Assembly (NCBI GenBank): GCA_039026235.1
Contig: JBCCMQ010000031.1
Coordinates: 1-8,592, forward strand
Direction: 5' to 3'
DNA length: 8,592 nucleotides
DNA from: JBCCMQ01 sp039026235
GTDB taxonomy: Bacteria > Pseudomonadota > Alphaproteobacteria > Rhodobacterales > Rhodobacteraceae
Under the pieces are notes generated by a model. It searched no databases and was not told the DNA's origin. It saw nothing but the letters and a program-made list of their open reading frames with translations. Below, piece after piece: positions 5,647 to 8,592 of the stretch (the stretch's first letter is position 1; every line of letters begins with the position of its first letter). The translations under genes were made by a program, and so were the position numbers.

Positions 5647-6279
5647 CTACCCCAGTGCGCGGCGGCGCCGTAGGGGCTCGGCCTCGATGGCTTCCCGCTG
5701 TACCAGTTTTAGATGCCCGATGGCGCCAAGGAAGTCTTGGTGGGCGGGCTTGCGTTCGAGGTAATCCATCAGCCGGTAAAGGTTGATCGGGTGTTTCGCC
5801 ACCAGCGTCTTTATGCGGTCCACCGCCTCTTGCGTTCGATAGCTGTCGATGAACCGACAGGCCGTCTGGGTCGGTGTCAGAACGTAGTAGTCGCGGTCGC
5901 GTTTGGGCGTATAGCGCGTAATGTCGAAGGGTGACGCGCCAAGCGCATGGAATTTCGGGATCAGGAAACGCACATCCGCTTCGGGGTTCTCCAGCACCGT
6001 TCCGGATGTCTGGCGAAAGCCAAGAGGACTCAGTTTGCCGATCGCATGCTGACGCATGGCCGGCGACATCATGTCAGCATCGGCGCGGTCGTACCTCAGA
6101 TCATCGAAGACCGAAAGGACTCTGAGGCGCCGGTCGGCGACCGACAGGTAGGGGTCGCGGTCGAGCGCCAAAAGATCCTGGTCAAGCCGGTCCGCCGCCG
6201 CCGGGTCCCCCAAAACGGCATCGGCCCCGGCCGCTTGCGCAGCCGGAGCCGAAATCCATTCGCGCAAACGCCGGATCAA
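5647..6279 (-). CDS. Uncharacterised 210-codon gene overlapping rplW in the S10 operon
   Basis: I do not recognise this protein. The frame is open for 210 codons with GC-rich codon use like its neighbours. The proposed start is TTG (6279-6277), overlapping the rplW stop in a TTGA, the same 4-nt style of junction (ATGA) as at rplC-rplD and rplD-rplW. No in-frame ATG occurs before about residue 70, so the near-cognate start is the best choice. The first 60 residues are Ala/Asp-rich and helical. A compact middle (about 85-145) contains GTVLENPEADVRFLIPKFHA and KRDRDYYVLTPTQTACRFID. The end (about 148-198) is helical and finishes with a basic EPLRRRR stretch. No signal peptide or membrane helix is visible, so it should be cytoplasmic. 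Its position implies co-transcription and coupled translation with ribosomal proteins; a ribosome-linked role is only a guess. Confidence 0.7.
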   Translation of the reverse strand: MIRRLREWISAPAAQAAGADAVLGDPAAADRLDQDLLALDRDPYLSVADRRLRVLSVFDDLRYDRADADMMSPAMRQHAIGKLSPLGFRQTSGTVLENPEADVRFLIPKFHALGASPFDITRYTPKRDRDYYVLTPTQTACRFIDSYRTQEAVDRIKTLVAKHPINLYRLMDYLERKPAHQDFLGAIGHLKLVQREAIEAEPLRRRRALG

Positions 6280-6572
6280 AGGCCAGTCGTCACGTCGATC
6301 GTGTTACCCTCTTCAAGCGTCACATAGGCTTTCTTGACGTCCTTCCGGCGGCCCAACTGACCGCGGAAACGCTTTTGCTTGCCCTTTGCGATGGTCGTGT
6401 TCACCGCTTTTACCTTTACGCCAAAGAGGCTCTCGACGGCCTCTTTGATCTGCGGCTTCGACGAGTCGATGGCCACTTCGAAGACGACCGCGCCCGCTTC
6501 GGACGCCATGGTCGATTTCTCGGTGATGATCGGCTTGCGGATCACATCGTAGTGCTCTGCCTTGGTGCTCAT
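6276..6572 (-). CDS. rplW: 50S ribosomal protein L23
   Basis: This is the large-subunit protein that lines the tunnel exit and forms part of the docking site for trigger factor and the signal recognition particle. It has 98 residues, the normal bacterial length. Its start (YDVIRKPIITEKS) and the signature (QKRFRGQLGRRKDVKKAYVTL) are clearly L23. The ATG overlaps the rplD stop by 4 nt and its stop overlaps the TTG start of the next gene, so it is embedded in a coupled chain. Its position after rplD is canonical for the S10 operon, but the usual next gene, rplB, is not there. Confidence 0.97.
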   Translation of the reverse strand: MSTKAEHYDVIRKPIITEKSTMASEAGAVVFEVAIDSSKPQIKEAVESLFGVKVKAVNTTIAKGKQKRFRGQLGRRKDVKKAYVTLEEGNTIDVTTGL

Positions 6573-7186
6573 TTCAGACGCGCCTCCAGCGCTTCGACCG
6601 CCGCCTTGGTCAGTACCAGCGTATCGCGGCGGAGAATATCATAGACATTGGCACCCTGGCTCGGCAGCACGTCCAGACCTTCGATGTTGGCGGCGGCCCG
6701 CGCAAAACCTTCGTTGACCGATGCCCCGTCGATGACCAGGGCCCGCTTCCATCCCAGGCTGGCGACCTGTTTGGCCAATGCGCCGGTCTTGCCGTCCGCC
6801 TCGGCGGTCTCAAGCACCACCAACGCGCCTTCCTTGGCCTTGGCCGACAGCGCGTGTTTCAGGCCCAGCTTGCGGAATTTCTTCGGCAGGTCGTGGGCGT
6901 GGCTACGCGGGGTCGGGCCCTTGTAGACGCCACCTTTGCGGAAGATCGGCGCGTTCCGGTCACCGTGGCGGGCGCCGCCGGTGCCCTTCTGGCGGTAGAT
7001 CTTCTTCGAGGAGTAGCTGGTCTCGGACCGGGTCTTGACCTTGTGGGTGCCCGCCTGCGCCTTGTTGCGCTGCCAGCGGACCACGCGGTGCAGGATGTCG
7101 GCACGCGGCTCAAGATCAAAGATCTCGCCGTCCAGCTCGACCGACCCGGCGCTGGCGCCGTCGAGTTTGATCACGTCGAGTTTCAT
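6569..7186 (-). CDS. rplD: 50S ribosomal protein L4
   Basis: L4 is an early-assembling 23S rRNA-binding protein with a long loop reaching into the exit tunnel; in enterobacteria it also represses its own S10 operon. The length is 205 residues, as usual. The tunnel loop and its flanks are clear: the stretch around SSKKIYRQKGTGGARHG (59-75), then PIFRKGGVYKGPTPRSH (80-96) and the following FRKLGLKHALSAK. The ATG at 7186-7184 overlaps the rplC stop (ATGA) and the stop overlaps the rplW start. Whether L4 controls this operon here is unknown, but the leader before rpsJ is structured. Confidence 0.97.
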   Translation of the reverse strand: MKLDVIKLDGASAGSVELDGEIFDLEPRADILHRVVRWQRNKAQAGTHKVKTRSETSYSSKKIYRQKGTGGARHGDRNAPIFRKGGVYKGPTPRSHAHDLPKKFRKLGLKHALSAKAKEGALVVLETAEADGKTGALAKQVASLGWKRALVIDGASVNEGFARAAANIEGLDVLPSQGANVYDILRRDTLVLTKAAVEALEARLK

Positions 7187-8040
7187 TCCTCACCGTCCTT
7201 CTTCTCTTCAGCCTCGGCGGGGGCTTCTTCGGCTTCTGCGGCTGTTGCCTCGGCTGCGGCAGCTTCCTCGGCCGCCTGTGCCGCTGCGGCTGCTTCTGCT
7301 TCCACGGCCGCTTTGGCCTCTTCCGCCGCCTGCTCTTCGGCCAGGCGCTTGGCTTCGTCGGATGCCGACTTCAGCGCGGCGGGATAGGCGATGCCATCGG
7401 GCGCCGGCTTCTTGACCGCATCCTTGATCGTGACCCATCCGCCTTTTGAACCCGGTACCGCGCCTTTGACCATGATCAGGCCCCGCTCGGCGTCGGTTTT
7501 GACGACTTCCAGGTTCTGCGTGGTGATCCGTGCAGCGCCCATGTGCCCGGCCATCTTCTTGCCTTTGAAGACACGTCCCGGATCCTGACACTGACCGGTC
7601 GAGCCGTGCGAACGATGGCTGATCGACACACCGTGGCTGGCGCGAAGTCCGCCGAAGTTGTGCCGTTTCATGGCGCCCGCGAACCCTTTACCGATCGATG
7701 TGCCGGACACGTCGACGTACTGGCCCGCGATGTAATGGTCGGCGGTGATCTCTTCACCCACGCCGATCAGGTTTTCGGGGGCGACCCGAAACTCGGCGAT
7801 CTTGCGTTTCGGCTCAACCTTAGCGGTCGCAAAATGGCCGCGCATGGCCTTGGACGTCCGCTTTGCCTTGGCGGAACCGGCCCCAAGCTGAACCGCGGAA
7901 TAGCCGTCTTTGTCGGCCGTCCGCTGGGCCACGACCTGCAGCCCGTCCAGCTGCAGAACCGTCACCGGAACCTGCCGCCCGTCTTCCATGAACAGGCGGG
8001 TCATCCCGACTTTCTTGGCAATAACTCCAGAGCGCATCAT
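7183..8040 (-). CDS. rplC: 50S ribosomal protein L3 with long Ala/Glu tail
   Basis: L3 helps start large-subunit assembly and sits near the peptidyl transferase centre. Residues 1-211 match the ordinary family: GVIAKKVGMTRLF near the start, the GTSIGKGFAGAMKRHNFGG region, and the conserved loop STGQCQDPGRVFKGKKMAGHMG (about 147-168). That loop contains the Gln that PrmB methylates in other bacteria (Q150 or Q152 here). The protein is 285 residues against about 209 for E. coli. The extra segment (about 212-285) is almost entirely Ala, Glu and Lys with a helical, acidic character ending EEKKDGEE, and is probably a solvent-exposed helix or disordered tail. A GGGGG-type ribosome binding site precedes the start at 8040; either of the tandem ATGs could serve. 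It lies 12 bp after rpsJ and overlaps rplD by 4 nt. Confidence 0.96.
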   Translation of the reverse strand: MMRSGVIAKKVGMTRLFMEDGRQVPVTVLQLDGLQVVAQRTADKDGYSAVQLGAGSAKAKRTSKAMRGHFATAKVEPKRKIAEFRVAPENLIGVGEEITADHYIAGQYVDVSGTSIGKGFAGAMKRHNFGGLRASHGVSISHRSHGSTGQCQDPGRVFKGKKMAGHMGAARITTQNLEVVKTDAERGLIMVKGAVPGSKGGWVTIKDAVKKPAPDGIAYPAALKSASDEAKRLAEEQAAEEAKAAVEAEAAAAAQAAEEAAAAEATAAEAEEAPAEAEEKKDGEE

Positions 8041-8052
8041 AACACCGCCCCC

Positions 8053-8367
8053 TTAGACCTTGATTTCCACATCGACACCGGCGGCCAGGTCGAGCTTCAT
8101 CAGGGCGTCAACGGTCTGCGGTGTCGGGTCCACGATATCCAAGAGGCGCTTGTGGGTGCGGATCTCGAACTGGTCACGCGACTTCTTGTCAACGTGCGGG
8201 CCGCGCAGGACCGTGAATTTCTCGATTTTGTTGGGCAACGGGATGGGCCCGCGCACCTGGGCACCGGTCCGTTTGGCGGTATTTACGATTTCCTGGGTGC
8301 TGGCGTCCAGCACGCGGTAGTCGAACGCCTTCAGACGGATCCGGATGTTTTGGCTGTGAATGGCCAT
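8053..8367 (-). CDS. rpsJ: 30S ribosomal protein S10 (NusE)
   Basis: S10 is a small-subunit protein that, with NusB, also works in antitermination. At 104 residues it is close to the usual 102-103. The near-invariant features are present: QNIRIRLKAFDYRVLD near the start, RTGAQVRGPIPLPNKIEKFTVL in the middle, and the loop GPHVDKKSRDQFEIRTHKRL. A GGGGAC element precedes the ATG. It is the first gene of the S10 operon, here 108 bp after the tuf stop. Confidence 0.98.
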   Translation of the reverse strand: MAIHSQNIRIRLKAFDYRVLDASTQEIVNTAKRTGAQVRGPIPLPNKIEKFTVLRGPHVDKKSRDQFEIRTHKRLLDIVDPTPQTVDALMKLDLAAGVDVEIKV

Positions 8368-8475
8368 TTCGGTCGTCCCCTTTGAGGGTTTTCAGTTGAG
8401 AGGAGGAGCGGCGACCATCGCCGCGCCTCGTCGAACCGTGTTATTCTTGGGGACCCTCACTGGGTCCCTTATGTT
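8368..8475 (-). promoter_or_regulatory. tuf-rpsJ spacer with two hairpins, candidate S10 leader
   Basis: The 108-bp spacer carries two clear hairpins. The one next to tuf is a 7-bp perfect stem, GGGACCC (8450-8456) with GGGTCCC (8462-8468), around a 5-nt loop. The one next to rpsJ is GCGGCGA (8408-8414) with TCGCCGC (8418-8424) around CCA, extended by GAGG/CCTC (8403-8406 with 8426-8429) across a single mismatch. On the transcribed strand neither is followed by a T-run, so they are not simple intrinsic terminators for tuf. In many bacteria this position lets the S10 operon be controlled separately from tuf. No sequence match to a known leader family is claimed. Confidence 0.4.
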
Positions 8476-8592
8476 TTATTCGATGATCTTTGAGACGACG
8501 CCGGCGCCGACGGTGCGGCCGCCTTCGCGGATGGCGAAGCGCAGGCCGTCTTCCATGGCGATCGGTGCGATCAGCTCAACCTTGAAGCCGAC
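8476..8592 (-). CDS. tuf: Elongation factor Tu, C-terminal fragment
   Basis: This is the last 38 codons and the stop of EF-Tu, the GTPase that delivers aminoacyl-tRNA to the ribosome; the rest lies beyond the right edge. The decoded end includes VELIAPIAMEDGLRFAIREG and then GRTVGAGVVSKIIE, which is essentially the universal EF-Tu C terminus of domain 3. The stop is TAA at 8478-8476. Its place directly before rpsJ on the same strand is typical of the str/S10 region in alphaproteobacteria. Confidence 0.96.
   Translation of the reverse strand, partial: VGFKVELIAPIAMEDGLRFAIREGGRTVGAGVVSKIIE

Noticed and set aside
6854..7387. A 177-codon plus-strand open frame with Ala/Ser-rich sequence
   Set aside because: It is the complement of rplD and the low-complexity rplC tail, so its repeats are inherited from that tail.
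7543..8385. A 280-codon plus-strand open frame opposite rplC and rpsJ
   Set aside because: It is antisense to two unmistakable ribosomal protein genes and is a GC-rich shadow frame.

Overview
The window looks like a chromosomal segment of an alphaproteobacterium, most likely a Rhodobacterales/Roseobacter-group organism. The case rests on the moderately high GC content, a ribosomal protein L3 with a long Ala/Glu tail, a VPLP-type PEP-CTERM sorting tail, and a divergent pair of a tricarboxylate-transporter-like binding protein and a TctD/TctE-like two-component system. The assignment is an inference from gene content and style; no marker was searched.

Layout. (1) 1-110, minus: the first 36 codons of a secreted protein, probably a TctC-type substrate-binding protein. 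(2) 240-2275, plus: a response regulator and a sensor kinase overlapping by 4 nt (ATGA). They diverge from (1) across a 129-bp intergenic region holding repeats and a possible sigma-54-like element. (3) 2276-2778: about 500 bp with no convincing gene, holding a hairpin and a stretch that lines up without gaps with a tRNA-Arg gene, probably a decayed tRNA relic. (4) 2779-3474, minus: a secreted protein with a C-terminal VPLP-type exosortase sorting signal. (5) 3642-4526, plus: a LysR-type regulator diverging from (4), with a perfect 6-bp inverted repeat upstream. (6) 4527-4940: intergenic, with a short coding-like open frame lacking a start and a GC-rich hairpin. (7) 4941-5537, plus: a small lipoprotein of unknown function. 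(8) 5538-5646: a convergent intergenic with a near-perfect long hairpin. (9) 8592 down to 5647, minus: the tuf 3' end, then rpsJ-rplC-rplD-rplW and an unrecognised 210-codon gene. The last four genes are joined by 4-nt stop/start overlaps.

How the genes work together. The minus-strand block is the front of the S10 ribosomal protein operon behind tuf (EF-Tu). The canonical next gene after rplW is rplB, but here rplW is followed by an unrecognised gene and then by convergent unrelated genes, so the operon is broken or rearranged after rplW. The left-hand two-component system probably senses a carboxylate-type ligand and controls the divergent uptake system. The central PEP-CTERM-type gene and the LysR gene share a divergent control region, so the regulator may control its neighbour.

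The best second looks are the uncharacterised gene coupled to rplW together with the S10 operon break, the tRNA-like relic, the L3 tail, and the structured tuf-rpsJ leader. I saw no CRISPR array, complete insertion sequence, prophage or obvious defence system.
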